Below, in pieces: positions 44,485 to 57,105 of a DNA stretch of 64,000 nucleotides. Location of the stretch: the NCBI GenBank assembly GCA_036768485.1, contig JAVLUZ010000611.1, positions 281,849-345,848 on the forward strand, in the 5' to 3' direction. The notes beneath the pieces were generated by a model. It searched no databases and was not told the origin of the DNA. It saw nothing but the letters and a program-made list of their open reading frames with translations. Positions within the stretch are counted from its first letter, which is position 1. The number at the start of each line of letters is the position of its first letter. This DNA is from Mermis nigrescens (taxonomy: Eukaryota > Nematoda > Enoplea > Mermithida > Mermithidae). A program made the translations under genes and the position numbers.

Positions 44485-44705
44485 AAAATTCCGGGGTTAC
44501 TTAATTACTACTGCGTTAGGTTTTTAGGGTATAGCTGCCAATAGCTCCGTAGGTACGGACGAATTTAGGTCCGAGGAGTTTGAGACCGTAGTTATTGAGG
44601 GTCGTGTGGTTGAGTCCGGCGTTTCGCCCTAGCAACCTGACCAGCGCTAAGTGTAGCCAGGTACTTAAGAAAGTCCCGTAGGTACGTTATATGTCGTTTC
44701 CAAAT
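44485..44705 (+). repeat. Rep-I copy, uninterrupted
   Basis: GTCCGAGGAGTTTGAGACCG, TTATTGAGGGTCGTGTGG and AGCAACCTGACCAGCGCTAA, colinear with 22736-23125 but without the MITE. The junction GGTACTTAAGAAAGTCCCG is the empty site. Confidence 0.75.
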
Positions 44706-45048
44706 TAATTTAAATGCGGAACGACCTCTATAACTTACAGGACTGTTTAGAATGTAAGATATATTTACTATAGCTAATAAAAAATAGTAAACTTTATACT
44801 TCCGACAATCAAGAGCATATCTAACTCAGTTTCAAATTCTATGCAGTCTGATTGATTTCAAAAGATAGACGGTCATAAAACCTATGGAATCTTTTTTTTA
44901 AAACAATATTTTTCAAATTTAGAGGCAATTAATTTATATTAAGAACAATATTGTTTTCCGCGTTCTTGGACTGCTGTCATTATTGTGGTATGTTACTGTA
45001 TGTGTTTGCTGACTGATGCACTGAAATCATGCTAATTAAAAGTAGGGT

Positions 45049-45830
45049 ACTAGCAAGAAAAATGCTCCGATGGAACAAAAAGACGAATATACTTGGAATC
45101 GCGGATTATTAAGGATGCGAGGGGACTAGAATATACCTAAAGTCGCAAAATTCGCTAAAAATCACACTTTCTCTAAGCAAACGCAAAAAATCGAAGTACA
45201 TTCTGCGGTCAACACATTAGAATAAATATTTAACCATAAAAATGATTGAAAAAGCAGCACGTTAGTCATGCAGCAGCTATGGGAAATGATATCGAGTAAC
45301 AGTCTTTCTAAGCCAATTGAAGGAAATAGCAAACATCGATGCATCCAAAACAATTGCAAGAATTGTTGGTTCAAAAGTGTAGGAAACGCGTGAGTTGACT
45401 TGAAACAGACTAAAAATGTAAAAGGTCAGTACGTTCGCAATGATTGTGTGCACTAATCAATCGCCCTTTTGCTTCGCTTGCTATAATGCTCATAGCAAAA
45501 TAAAACATTTTTAAATACAATACCACTAAGTTTTCTTTCAATCAGGATACACGAAGCTAGTCAGTATTGCTACTTGCCAGCAATTGGAAAAAAGGAAAGA
45601 TTATAGATTTCGTTTATTATCTGAAATTTTGAAAATTATTTAAAAAGACACTTTTTAGAGGCCGCAGAATATACTGATTTTTGCGTTGCTTGGAGAAAGT
45701 GTGATTTTAGCAGATTTTGCGACTTTAGGTAGATTCTTCCTAGTCCCCTCCTTTTACATCCTTAATAATCCACGATTCCAAGTATATTCATCTTTTTTGT
45801 TCCATCGGAGCATTTTTCTTTGCTAGTTAT
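45049..45830. mobile_element. Fold-back element with long inverted repeats
   Basis: The left arm starts ACTAGCAAGAAAAATGCTCC (45049). The right arm ends GGAGCATTTTTCTTTGCTAG (about 45826). Arms are about 170 bp and include ATGGAACAAAAAGACGAATA and GGGGACTAG. The same element is at 31322-32184 and, one-armed, 55318-56015. Confidence 0.8.
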
Positions 45831-45915
45831 AAAATCTTCAAGCAGTTTTCGGAGTACTAAAAGAGCTCACAAGGAATCAATAGCATGTAGACGAACATTT
45901 TTTCAATTTATGGAA

Positions 45916-46099
<184 letters not shown>

Positions 46100-46320
46100 T
46101 GATTCTCAATATTATATTTTTAACTTGTCCTTTTGTGGGCTCAAACGCGGAATACGCGTCCAAAACACCATTTTTGAAGGATGATAATCTTGATTGTAGA
46201 ACACAAAATCAATGAAAAAATTTCAAAAATTAAAGAAAGTTGAAGTATACGCGGTCAAAAAATGGCAATTAAGATTCATGAGCCAAAAATCTATAGATAA
46301 TATTTTCCTAGGTTCTTCAG

Positions 46321-46426
46321 AAACATGAGGATTCTGATGGTGGGTTAGCCGTATTTAACAGGGAGAGCGTGCTTATTAGGGGCCACGTCCCATACAAAAT
46401 TATTAAAAAAGAAGTAAACTCATTAT
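46321..46426 (+). CDS. Orphan exon candidate, function unknown
   Basis: Flanked by TTTTCCTAGGTTCTTCAG and T|GTAAGT, both strong splice sites. 35 codons plus one base: KHEDSDGGLAVFNRESVLIR then GHVPYKIIKKEVNSL. The composition is protein-like, with no stop in this frame. I do not recognise the family. No partner exon that joins in phase was found; the candidate at 57618 does not fit directly. Confidence 0.45.
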
Positions 46427-47098
46427 GTAAGTATTGTGAATAAGTGTCTCCTTCGCGTTATTATCGTTACTGCAAAATCCGACTTTCACAATCTTAAAAT
46501 TGAGTAAAAATGTAACTTGAAAACATAATCATGTATTTTACAAGCAATGAGCAATACATCCTTATAAGAATTATTTTTTTAAAGAAATCGTCAAGCATAG
46601 TTTATACTGGGTACATATTTGTGTGAGGGATCTGGCGGGCTGTACATAGTTGATTGGACCTCTAAAATCAAAAGATCTCAGAATTGAAATGTCAGAAAGT
46701 CATCATATTTTTTTCGTGAATTTTTATACAAATAGAGCTCGATAAAAGACCAAAATCTGTTTGCCACTATCACTAATTATTCGGCACTTTTTTGACCTCA
46801 TAATTTTTTGGACCCACTTTCCAATCTGACCCGGTAAGACTCCGACTGCTGTCGCGAATGGCGCTCGGCTAATACTTTATCGTAGTGGAGGGGTTTGAGT
46901 GCCTCAATGAAGTTAACTGAGAGGCCAGACTAAGAGCTGCTCCCAGGGCTTGAGTGGCTACTGGGCATGTCTGGCGGTTGGTGGCCGTCAGAAGTTGGCG
47001 GGGTGAGCCCATTAGGGGATCACTAGGGGCCCTGCTGGGACCCTAACTGTCAACTTGCTGAGTTTGTCAGCCATGAACCAACTCACTGTTCTATAACC

Positions 47099-48240
47099 AT
47101 GATGGAGTTATTAGAGACCGGCCCTCAGTATCCGGCAGACGAGGGTTCTAAAATCTCCGGAGACCCAGCCAGCACTGTGTCGTTGCAAGGCAATGTTGGT
47201 GGTCATGCTACTTGCAGCCCAACTAGTGGTGTGTTGTCACAGGGCATCACTGGTGGTCAAGCTACTTGTGGCTCCTCAGTTGCCATAGGGAACCAGGTGG
47301 CAGTTGAGGGCGATGCTACTGGAACACCTGCGAAAGGGACTCCTTTGGAGAACCTTTCGGAGAAACTGGGCTCCATAAATTTGCGCAAGCAACTCACTGG
47401 GGCCCAGAAACGAAAACTTCGTAAGCAGGCTCGTGCTGCCAGAGCCCTCCAGGGATCTGGCACTAACCTGCCCGAGGTTGCAGGTTCTGATTCGAGCAGG
47501 GGCACTGGGCAGAATACTGCTCAGGAGGACCCAGCTCCCTCAGAATCTAGGGCAGTTAGTAGTGGGGAGCACAGCAAGCAATTGCTGTTGCACACCCAAC
47601 TCCTAAGCCCAACAAACAGGCCAAGCGGCGACATCCTAAGGATGACACGCCCACTAGCCTGACACAGCCAGCTAAAGGTCTAAAAACCTTCTAGTTATAA
47701 AGCAGCAGTTGAGGAATCACTGAAAGTTGGTATTGTCGACTTCAGCAGCGAAGGCGGCATTCAGCTGATAAGCTTGATACACTCACAGCTGTCTTAACTA
47801 CAGCCTTGGATCAGGTCGCAAGCACTAGCAAGACCCCTCCAAGGTTTCACTCTTCTGGCCTGTCACATGGCGTTTTTATATGACATGTGCAGATCAGTTC
47901 ACTCTGGATTGGCTGAAGAATACCTTAGCTAATCTCGATCCACCTTGGGAAGGAGCTGATCTGCGCGTTTGCAGCAAATCAGAACTTCCCAAGTTGACCA
48001 AGTTCACAGTGTTTTCCCTGGCTTAGCTGACAGGGACTCTGTGTTTTCAGACTGCAGAACCAGAACCCTGGTTTGTGCACTGACCTTTGGAGAATCTACA
48101 AACGGGAGGAAAAGAAGGTCAAACCTTCTTTGTCCTGGGAGTGGACCATCCATCGGTCCAGGTGCTAAGCAGCTGGACTTCAGGCTCTATTTCAAACTTG
48201 GGCGTGTCACTTTGATGACACATACCAAGTTGGAATAAGC
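47099..48240 (+). pseudogene. Retrotransposon ORF1, frameshifted
   Basis: The first part (47099-47662, 187 codons) is rich in Gly/Ser/Thr with two near-repeats (GGHATCSPTSGVLSQG and GGQATCGSSVAIGN) and the basic segment LTGAQKRKLRKQARAARAL seen in ORF1 of related elements. After frameshifts, 47880-48230 reads ITCADQFTLDWLKNTLANLD, then PPWEGADLRVCSKSELPK. This resembles the DUF4780 domain of insect retrotransposon ORF1s, a nucleic-acid-binding role by inference. Not intact. Confidence 0.75.
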
Positions 48241-48263
48241 ACATAATTTGTACATAGATTAGG

Positions 48264-51200
48264 ATGGTTGGTACTAGTACTCTCCCATCCCAATCAGTAC
48301 TGGAATTATTCCAGATCAACTTGCAGCATAGCCAAGGTGCGACTGGTGTACTTAGTCGCTGCCTAGCAAAACTGCAGACAAAACTAGCGTTGATCCAGGA
48401 GCCTTGGATCTATAAGAACAAGGTATGTGGATTAAATGATAAACTATATACTGTGTTAGTAGGGACTGTGGTACAAGGACCAAGGGCTTGCGTGCTTGTC
48501 TCACGGAAACTTAACCCAGTGCTCCTCCAACAATTCAGCAACCGTGACATGGTGTCTGTTGAGTTAAGTTATAAAAGTGCAGGGCACTTGGCGTAACATC
48601 ATTGTTACATCAGCATACCTGCCTTTTGACTCTCCTCATTTACCTCCAGGTAGAGCTTTTCTCTTCTGGTTGACTACTGCAGTAAAAAGCAGATACCACT
48701 AATTATTAGGTGTGACGCCAATGCTCACCACAACTTGTGGGGCAGCAGCGATACCAATAAACGTGGGACTGCACTTGCTGAATATTTAGCCTCAACCAAT
48801 TTAATTTTATTAAATAGGGAAGCGAACCTACATTTGTTGTGGCAAAGAGACAGGAGGTTATTGATCTAACCTTATGTTCTCTCGACCTCACTAATGATAT
48901 AAGAAACTGGCATGTCTCACAAGAGAGTCTCCTATCTGACCACAGACAGATACGCTTCTCTTTACATGCTGATTCCTTTCTTCTAGGTTGTACAGGAATC
49001 CAAGGTCCACTAATTGGGCTCTTTTTAAGCAGCACCTTAGTAGTCGCTTTGGTTCTTGGGCTCCTAGTTGCTCAACAAAAGAGGACGTAGAGGGTGCTGT
49101 TGACTTTGTACAGCAAGCACTTACATCCTCATATGAGACCTCCTGCACATTACAGAGGGAAAAGAGCAAACCTATTCCCTGGTGGAATAGGAGCTCCAAG
49201 ACCTCCGTAAGAAAAGTAGGAGAGCTTGGAATCAAGCGAAATTATCTCAATCAATTTCCGATTGGGCTGATTACCAGCAAGGTTCGACAGGAGTATAAGC
49301 ATCTTATACGCATTGAAAGCAATTGTGCTGGCAGGACTACTGCTCCAACATTGGAAAAATGTCGGATGCTGCTAGGCTTCGCCGCATTTTATGTAAACCT
49401 CAAGTAGGTGAAGTTGGCTCATTAAAACTACCTTCGGGTCAGTATACACTCAACCGAAGGAAACCCTGCTCCACCTTCTTGACACTCACTTTCCTGGCAG
49501 CTTTGCAGTTGGAAATGAGGCATATCCGGACACATTGGGCCCAACCAGTTTTCTGGCTTTGGTGACCAAGTTCTGGCCTGCAGGGTGATAACACCTGATA
49601 AGGTTCGCTGGGCTGTAAAGTCCTTCGAACCCTACAAGACTCCAGGGGTTGATGGCATTTTTCCAGCTCTTTTGCAGGAAGGACTGGACATGCTGGTGAG
49701 ACCCCTAGTGAATATTTATCGAAGATGCCTAGCACTTGGCTATGTTCCAATAGCCTGGCGGCAAGTAAAGGTCATCTTTATCCCTAAGCCAGGGCGTAGT
49801 TCCTATGACCTGGCAAAATCCTTCAGACCAATTAGTCTTTCCTCCTTCTTACTGAAGTGTATGGAAAGATTAATTGATCGCTTTATAAGAGATGGTCCCT
49901 TGCTGGAACATCCTTTACATGTTACACAACATGCGTATCAGTGTGGAAAGTCTGTTGATACGGCCCTTCATGAACTAGTTTCTAGAATTGAACGGGCATT
50001 AGACAGCAAACAATTCACACTGGGCGTTTTTCTGGACATTGAAGGGGCATTTGACAATACAACCTTCAATGCTATCTGCAAAGCAGCATCCAATCATGGC
50101 ATACATCAGACCATTGTTAAATGGATTGATGCTATGCTAAGATTTCGCCATATCATGACTGACTCTTATGGAGACAGCATGATCTTTACTACCACAAAAG
50201 GCTGTCCACAAGGAGGTGTACTATCTCCTTTGCTGTGGTGCCTTGTGGTGGACGAACTTTGCAGAATTTGCAAAAGTCTGGCCTCTACAGTCAAGGATAT
50301 GCTGATGATTTGGCAATCCTTGTTACTGGAAGGTTCCTTGACACCATTTCCTCACTTATGGAAAGTGGTTTAGCCAAGGTGGAACAGTGGTGTCACCATA
50401 ATGGTCTATCTGTGAACCCACAGAAAACCGAAATGGTGCTATTCACTCATAAACGGAAACTTGATGGGTTTAAACCACCAATTTTCTATGGTATGCCACT
50501 ACAATGTGCAAACCAGGTCAAATTTTTGGGACTTATTTTGGACCAAAAATTAAACTGGCACAATCATGTAGAGGTCAAATGTCAGAAGGCTGTTAATGCA
50601 TTCTGGCAATGTCGTAGAGCTGTAGGGAAATCCTGGGGTCTATCACCACGAGTCATGCGATGGCTTTTCGTGTCTGTGATTAGACCCATGATCACCTATG
50701 CTGCACTAATCTGGTGGCCTCGTGCACACTTGTCTACTGTGAAATGTCAGCTTAATCATTTACATAGAATGGCTTGCCTCAGCATTTGTAGTGCCATGTG
50801 CACCACACGACTGCAGCCATGGAAGTCTTGCTGGACCTGCCTCCCCTGCATATCCTTGTGGAGGGTTGTGCAGAGCAGCGGCATATCGACTAAACATAGC
50901 TGGCAGTTGGAATGCAAAAGGCAAGGTTGTAGGTCACAATGCTGTTTGAGGCTAAGGCCATTGGCCAGTGCTCAAAATACCAAGTGACTTCATTGTACCA
51001 AAATTTATTTTTGGTAGACTTTATACCATTCAGTTTCCCACTAGGGATGACTGGGAAAAATCTAGAGTGGATATTCTCTCGCCTCCTGGAATTGTCTGCT
51101 ACACTGATGGATCACGCTTTGTGAATACCTCAGGCACAGGCATCTATTTCCAGAACTTAAAACAGATGCGGTATTTTACCTTAGGCAGTAATGTGTACTG

Positions 51201-51910
51201 TCTTTCAGGCAGAAATACTTGCTATTTTGCAATGCTGCCGTAGCAAGAATTGATGGCCCTCAGAAATGAGAACATCTTTATTTGCTCTGACAGTCAATCT
51301 GCTCTGAAGTCACTTCTATCTCCAAAAGTGTCTTCAAAGTTAGTTCTCAGAGTGTGTTCTTGCTTTGCAAGAACTCTCGCAATATAACAATGTCAAATTA
51401 TTATGGGTCCCAGGTCACTGCGGCATTGAGGGCAATGAATTTGCAGGATCATGCTGCAAAAATGGGATCAGCATGTAAACATGTTGGCCCAGAACCGGTA
51501 GTTGCTGTCTCCAGAGCTGTTGCTAAGGCTGACATCAACAGCTGGGTCAGGGAACAACATGTTCAATATTAGAGTGAGCAAAGACTTGTCGTCAGGCCAG
51601 ATCCTTTATGGAGAGGCCATGCAAGAAAATAGCCAGCTCCTTGATCAGCTTAGGTCGTAAGCTGCTTAAGTCAGTAATAGGTCTCTTAACTGGACACTGT
51701 CCCCTCAACAGACATCTATGTACTATTGGGGTTTCTGACAGCCCCAAATGCCTTAATGTCTGCTCACAGAAGAGGATTCTATCCACTTCCTTTGTCACTG
51801 CCCTGAGTTTGATAAGTTGAGAGCTAGGTTCTTCCATGCTCCACATATTGAACCCTCGGCAGTTTACAGGAGCCTGTTGCTCAACTTTTGGGGTTTATTA
51901 AAGCCTCAAA
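48264..51910 (+). pseudogene. Retrotransposon ORF2 (endonuclease, RT, RNase H), frameshifted
   Basis: Endonuclease pieces: LFQINLQHSQGATGVL and LALIQEPWIY (48300-48420), CDANAHHNLWGSSDTNKRG (about 48710-48765), SDHRQIRF (about 48940). RT: PYKTPGVDGIFPALLQEG, FRPISLSSFLLKCMERLI, VFLDIEGAFDNTTF, KGCPQGGVLSPLLW (49640-50250), then a frameshift just before QGYADDLAILV (YADD at 50298-50309). Thumb region to about 50900. RNase H: VCYTDGSRF (51095) and ICSDSQSALKSLL (51275), ending in WVPGHCGIEGNE-like sequence across frames near 51410. At least four frame changes; inactive. Confidence 0.88.
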
Positions 51911-51927
51911 ACGTTTGTGCGACTAGC

Positions 51928-52113
51928 CGAGTGGCGGATCTAGGATTTTCCTAAGGGGGGGGCGGTACCCCTAAGGGGGGGCGGAACCCTGACTTGGGCG
52001 GAAAAATTAGCCGTTTTGACCCAAAAATCGCTCAAAAATCCTTAATTTTTCGCGATTTTTTTGGGCCAATGGGGGGGGCGGCCGCCCCCGCCCCCCCCCT
52101 AAATCCGCCCCTG
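51928..52113 (+). mobile_element. Rep-G hAT-type MITE with 8-bp target duplication
   Basis: 186 bp between two copies of CGACTAGC (51920-51927 and 52114-52121). Ends are CGAGTGGCGGATCTAGG and the complement of CAGGGGCGGATTTAGG. The interior is G/C-run rich with GGCGGAAAAATTAGCCG. It is inserted in the 3' tail of the retrotransposon. A sister copy is at 63370-63546. Confidence 0.88.
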
Positions 52114-52315
52114 CGACTAGCTCTCAAAAGTTTCCGTGGGGTACACAATGGGCTTCTTAGCCTGCGTGAAGGGCTTCTAGCCCACCCCTTTAACACTATC
52201 ATATACCTACCTACAACGCTTTCCGAATGCTTCACCTGATTGAGCAATAAACATACCCAAAGACTACCACGTGATGTTTATTTGTCAATAATTTATTGTG
52301 AAACTTCGCTGCTAT

Positions 52316-52985
52316 ATCATAGGCATCGCGCTACCTATAATATACTTGGCCATCCTTTTTTCTTATATGTTTATCACAGCGAGTGCGAAATTTGTGCCCC
52401 CCCCCACAGCAACAACGGCACACACCTGGCAGGTGCGGTTTTTTTAATCGATTGATAGTTGAAGAATTCGATGCCCTTTTTTTGTTTACACTCAATACCG
52501 ATTTAGCAATGAGTGTGTAAAGTGTAGACCGAAAAATCAAATAATTTGCGAAGGGCCAATTTTTTTCGAAATGCTGCCCCCGACTTATAGATTACGGATC
52601 TGAACTTAAAATTTCTTTCCACTCAATAGTTGTTAAACAAAAGTGTAAAGTAAACGTGTTTTTTACTCTTTGCGTGTTCTTCAGCTTATCTAACTCAATT
52701 TTGGTTTCTGTGCAGTCCAATTAGTTTTATAATGTAGAGGGTTGCAATATCTAAAAACTGAATTTTTTCTCTTTCAACGCGAAATTTCTTGATCTGTGAT
52801 TGTTTTAGTGTAAAGGGCTCGAGACGAAAAACAAAATTTCTCCAACTACTCCACTAAGTAGGCGGAACATGCTAATTATGCTAAAAATGTGCCCTGACCT
52901 TAGCCTTACAGGTCCTAGTTTATTTTGTTTCTATACACCCAATATTGCGTTATTAGCACAAGTGTAAAGTTTACAATATATCATT
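52316..52985 (+). repeat. Rep-H element, short type
   Basis: Starts with hairpin ATAGGCATCGCGCTACCTAT, then a C-run, CACACCTGGCAGGTGCGG and a T-run. The body is the inverse of 18616-19515 and ends near GTGTAAAGTTTACA. Confidence 0.75.
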
Positions 52986-55317
52986 AGTGACTAAGTATTA
53001 TAAAGTCCTCTGATAGGTTGAGTTCGTGCAAGTGGCTGGCGTGTCCGTTCTCGCGTGTGGATTTGAAAAAAGAGTAATGGGTTCAAGTCTTCTGAATACT
53101 GACTTTTTAATTTTTTAAATTCTTTTGGCAAAACCATGCACTTCATTTGACTTATTCATCTATTTAGGTTAAGTAATCCGCTGGCTTCTTCCTTTATCGT
53201 TTTGTAAAACTCCAAATTTATGTTTACTATTTCATTTTAGGGTCAGTGTTTATTCATAGGTAGCGCGTTAGCGCGTACCTATAATATACTCGGGTACCGC
53301 CAACACCTGTGCACCCCCTACAGCTATAACGGGACACATCTTGGAGATGCGGTTTTTTTTAAAGAAAGATGATTAAAAAAATTTGCTGCCTCTCTTTTTT
53401 TTGTTTTTCTTTGCACTCAAAACAGACTGTGTAAAGAAGGTGTAAAGTTTTGGTGTAACGTTATAACATATAGCAAATTTTAAGGTCTTTCTTACCGGGC
53501 TTGTGGACAACTCAGTATTGACTCTTCAAACAATCTAATGGCATATATGTGTAGAGGAAGGAATTCTGCAGATGATACTCTTTTTAAATTTCGCCTTGGT
53601 TCTCGAATGAGAGTGTAAAGAGTGCGAAAATCTGCGGGTGAAAAGACACATTTTGGTTGAGTTTTCGACTTGTTTATGTCTGCCAACAACTCCGGTTATG
53701 AGTTTTAAGAAATTTTTTCACAGAAATGTATTACGGATCAAGGGCTATCTCGTGTTTACCAGCAAACTTTTCTACAATCAATACGCAGTTAGTACCAGGG
53801 GTTTAAACTTTATACTCTAGTGGATGAGTAGAAAAACAGATTTTGTCCAAGATTTCTCTACCAACTTTTTCGGTTATGAGTTGGGATGAATTGAATAAAA
53901 TAGAAATAAAGCAACTTCTAAGGGCTACACGTCGAAGCAAGCCGCGTTCGAAAAAAAGTAATATTGAGTTGTTTAGGGGTGTAAAGTTCGAACTCTGAGG
54001 TGTAAAATGGCCGAAAAAATAGGTTTTTTCCGTATTTTGATTGGTAAATCATATAAAATATTTTGCGGAACATAAGTTTGACACATACAAACGTACTACA
54101 ATCAAAGGGCTACACACTGGCCCGAACCGAATTTATTTACACACAATGGGGCGTTAGGTTCAGATTTTTAAAGTTTACAATGTGGTGGACAGTGGAAAAT
54201 GCGTTTATGTCCATTTTTGATTCGCCACTATCTCTGTTCAGAAGTCGATCGAGGTCGAATAAGATAAAAACAAAGCACTTTCTAAGGATTAAGCATCACA
54301 GCGAATTGCGTTTGTTTACATCAATGTTTAGCTTTTCCGGGAGGTGGAAAGTCAAAAAATGGGGGAGTTAAACGTGTTTCTGTCTTGTTCTTTTCTGCCA
54401 AGTTCTGGGTTATGAGTCTGGATATAATCTCAAGTCTTAAAATGCACCAGAAACCAAATGTGATACGCCAGTTTGTTTGCACTCAACAGTGGTGTAAAAC
54501 GGTTTACATCTGATATTTATTTGTCCTCGGGCCATTGTGGAGACTCAATTTTTTCATGAATGTTGATCGTAATATCAGAGTAATATCAGAATTACGAATC
54601 AGACTGCAATTTTTTTACACTCTGTGGTTGTGTAAAGTTTACACTGCATATTGACTTTAGTTCTAGAGCCTTGCAGAAGCTTGATTTTTTCTAAAGTCTA
54701 TAAATGTACCAGGAATCAAATGTGAGACGTCAGTCGAGCGCGTTTGCTTACTCTCAACAAAGGTGTCAAGTAGTTTACAAATGATGTTTATTTGTTCTCG
54801 GGTTATTGTGGAGACACAATTTTTTCATAAATCTTAATCGTAATATCAGAGTAATATTAGAATTACGAATCCGACTAAAATCTTCTTTACACTCTGTGGT
54901 TGTGTAAACTTTACACTGCATATTAACTTTACTTCTAGAGCCTTGCGGAAGCTTATTTTTTTCAAAATATTCTACGTAAAATCAGAATTGGTAATCTGAC
55001 TGTTAGTTTTCTCTACACATAGTAGTTGTGTTAAGTTTGCACTATTCATTTATTGTTAATATGTAGTCTATACTACAAATTTATTTTACTTCCAAATCTG
55101 AGCGTTAGTGTTCCTTACACTTGATATTTGCGAAAGTTCATGCTGAAAAACTTTGATCTGTTTAAATAATGTAAGGTTGTCTTGTTTAAAAAGGATAATG
55201 CTGATGTTAAGAAGAATATTGTTTTCCACGTTCTTGGGCTGCTGTCATTATTGTGGCATGTTACTGTATGTGTTTACTGACTGATGTACTCAAATCATGC
55301 TAATTAAAAGTAGGGTG

Positions 55318-56015
55318 GTACTAGCAAAGAAAAATGCTCCATGATGGAACAAAAAAGATTAACATACTTGGAATTGTGGATTAATAAGGATGTAAAAGGA
55401 GGGGACTAGGAAAAGGCTATCTAAAGTCACAAAATCTGCTAAAAATTACACTTTCTCTAAGCAACGCAAAAAATCGAAGTATATTCTGCGGGCTCTAAGA
55501 AAGTGTCTTTTTTAAATAATTTTCAAAGTTTCGTATAAACGAAATCTATAATGTTTGCTTTTTTTAAATTGCTGGCAAGTAGCAACGCTGACTAGCTTCA
55601 TATCCTGATTGATAGAAAACTAAGTGGTATTGTATTTATAGTCTGTTTCACACAACTTTGGTCATAAATTTTAAAAATATGTCTGACAATAAGCTGACAG
55701 ATTGCGATTATAGCATTGACCTGATATACATATAACTATCTTAACCCTCGGCTTACTGTCGATGGAAATTCTTAGAATTTATGCACAAAGTTATGCGAAA
55801 TAGACTATAAAGTTGTTTTATTTTGTTATAAGCATTATAGAAGGCAAAGCAGGGGCCGATTGATAAGTGCACACAACGGGGCATGCTAGTGTACCTACAT
55901 TTAGTCTGTTTCAAGTCAACTTACGCGTTTCCTACTGTTTTAAACCAACAATTTCTTCAATTGTCTTGGATGCATCGATGTTTGCTATTCCATTCAATTG
56001 GCTTAGAAAGACTGT
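55318..56015. mobile_element. Fold-back element, one arm lost
   Basis: The left arm TAGCAAAGAAAAATGCTCC and the interior match the inverse of 45250-45826. The interior is interrupted by Rep-F at 55637-55809. The other arm is replaced by TATAGTCTGTTTCATTTC at 56014. Confidence 0.7.
55637..55809 (+). mobile_element. Rep-F TA-MITE, complete
   Basis: TATAGTCTGTTTCACACAAC to GCGAAATAGACTATA. At the matching place in 45049-45830 (about 45514-45530, TTTTTAAATACAATACC) the element is absent, with a single TA. Confidence 0.88.
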
Positions 56016-56868
56016 TATAGTCTGTTTCATTTCAAATGACCTTTTCCGTGCCAGAAAACGGCAGATCGACTAATAACGATTATTACTGTAGCCGACTCGT
56101 TTTCCATTGGGTTCCCTGTTCGCGCCGCCACAGTCGCCTTTGCTGTTTCTTCCGCTCCCAACACCACCATGCCAGTTGACGTAGCTCGATTAGGCTCTGT
56201 GAAAATTAAATTTAAATGGAAGCGCTCAGCATGACAATGAACCGGAGCTCGGACGATGAAAAAGGATGAAATTTTGCTGAAAAAATATGGACTTATTGCT
56301 ATCTATCTACCACGACTCCCGTTTACTGCAGCCTAGCTAGTGCTCCTGGATGATATGACGGATAAAGGGAAAGTATGGAAAAAGATAATTTTTGATAATC
56401 GAAGTAGGTATATAGCTAGCAAAAGCAAAAAGAATGTGATTAGGTAGGACGTAGGCAGAGCTGGAGAGGGCGGCTTAGCCTAAAAAATTTTTTGAAGGAT
56501 AGGAGAACGCAAAGAAAGATGGAAAAATTGCACGCCCTTGTCTCAAAATCTTCAAATTTTTGGCGCTCCTCGCCGGATGTGAAGTCCTTCCCGTATTTTG
56601 ACTCAAACGCTACCAAAAAATGACAGGTTAATAGCTTTTCGAGTTGGGAAATTTTTTTTCAAAAGCACGTACGACCGCCCCTCTTGGCCGGATTTTGGAT
56701 ACGGGCCTATGCCTATCTGTTAGAAGCAAGGCCATATTTAAGGGGCACGGCCGCCCCTTCACCCTTGTTCAAAAAAATTTTGTAAGGCAAGGTAATGCAC
56801 GTTAAGACGAAAAGTTAGATGCATCTATTTGTCATGAAATCTTCAAACATTTTGACATTCCAAGCATA
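56016..56868. other. Intergenic with repeat remnants
   Basis: Besides the exon candidate at 56092-56196, this holds a stretch with GGCGCTCCTCGCCGG (56560) and GGGGCACGGCCGCCCC (56738), remnants of G/C-ended MITEs. Confidence 0.45.
56092..56196 (-). CDS. GC-richer exon candidate, strand and frame uncertain
   Basis: The minus strand has TTTTCACAG at its 5' side and ACA|GTAATA at its 3' side. One minus frame reads SLIELRQLAWWCWERKKQQ to a stop at the donor; another reads ATSTGMVVLGAEETAKATVA. A plus frame is also open. The base composition stands out from its surroundings. No family is recognised. Confidence 0.2.
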
Positions 56869-56871
56869 CGT

Positions 56872-57105
56872 GGGCAGCAAGAAATTTCTGGGGGGGTGTG
56901 CAAGATTTTTTTGAAGGTCAAAAAATGGCCTTAAAAATGGTGGTATGGTGATAAAAACACCATTTTTCGACGTTTCTCATCAAGCACTATCCATTGGCAT
57001 CAAAAAATTGCGAAAAAAGCGAAAAAAAATTTTCAAAAATTGAATTCTGGGGGGGTATTTTGGTTTCTGGAGGGTTGCATACCCCCCAAACCCCCACGCC
57101 CAGGT
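56872..57105 (+). repeat. Rep-C copy
   Basis: CGTGGGCAGCAAGAAATTTC to CCCCCACGCCCAGGTGTG; close match to 23765-24035. Confidence 0.82.

Larger units (their letters stand above)
41376..45830 (+). repeat. Rep-H composite element, longest copy (4.5 kb)
   Basis: Starts with hairpin GGTAGCGCGTTAGCGCGTACC (41378-41398), then CTATAACGGGAC and GGTGCGGTTTTTTTT. Diverged tandem units of roughly 220-280 bp with TTTACAC words lie at 42600-43240. A second copy of the 41830-42440 part lies at 43235-43800, so there is an internal duplication. Rep-I is inserted at 44485-44705, then come the linker and the fold-back 45049-45830. Confidence 0.7.
46830..52210 (+). mobile_element. Non-LTR retrotransposon with RNase H (I/R1/LOA-like), decayed
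   Basis: A 5.4-kb GC-richer block: a leader with no ORF (46830-47098), ORF1 remnant, ORF2 remnant with apurinic-type endonuclease, reverse transcriptase and RNase H, then a 3' tail with ACAATGGGCTTCTTAGCCTG. The 3' tail is split by a small hAT-type MITE at 51928-52113. Ends are approximate; no poly-A tail or target duplication was recognised. Confidence 0.88.
53256..56015 (+). repeat. Rep-H composite element, full copy (2.8 kb)
   Basis: Hairpin GGTAGCGCGTTAGCGCGTACC at 53260-53280, module CTATAACGGGACACATC and GGTTTTTTTT, body with TTTACAC words, tandem units 54475-54985, linker GTTCTTGGGCTGCTGTC (55231-55247), and fold-back from 55318. The distal arm is lost at a Rep-F end near 56014. Confidence 0.7.
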
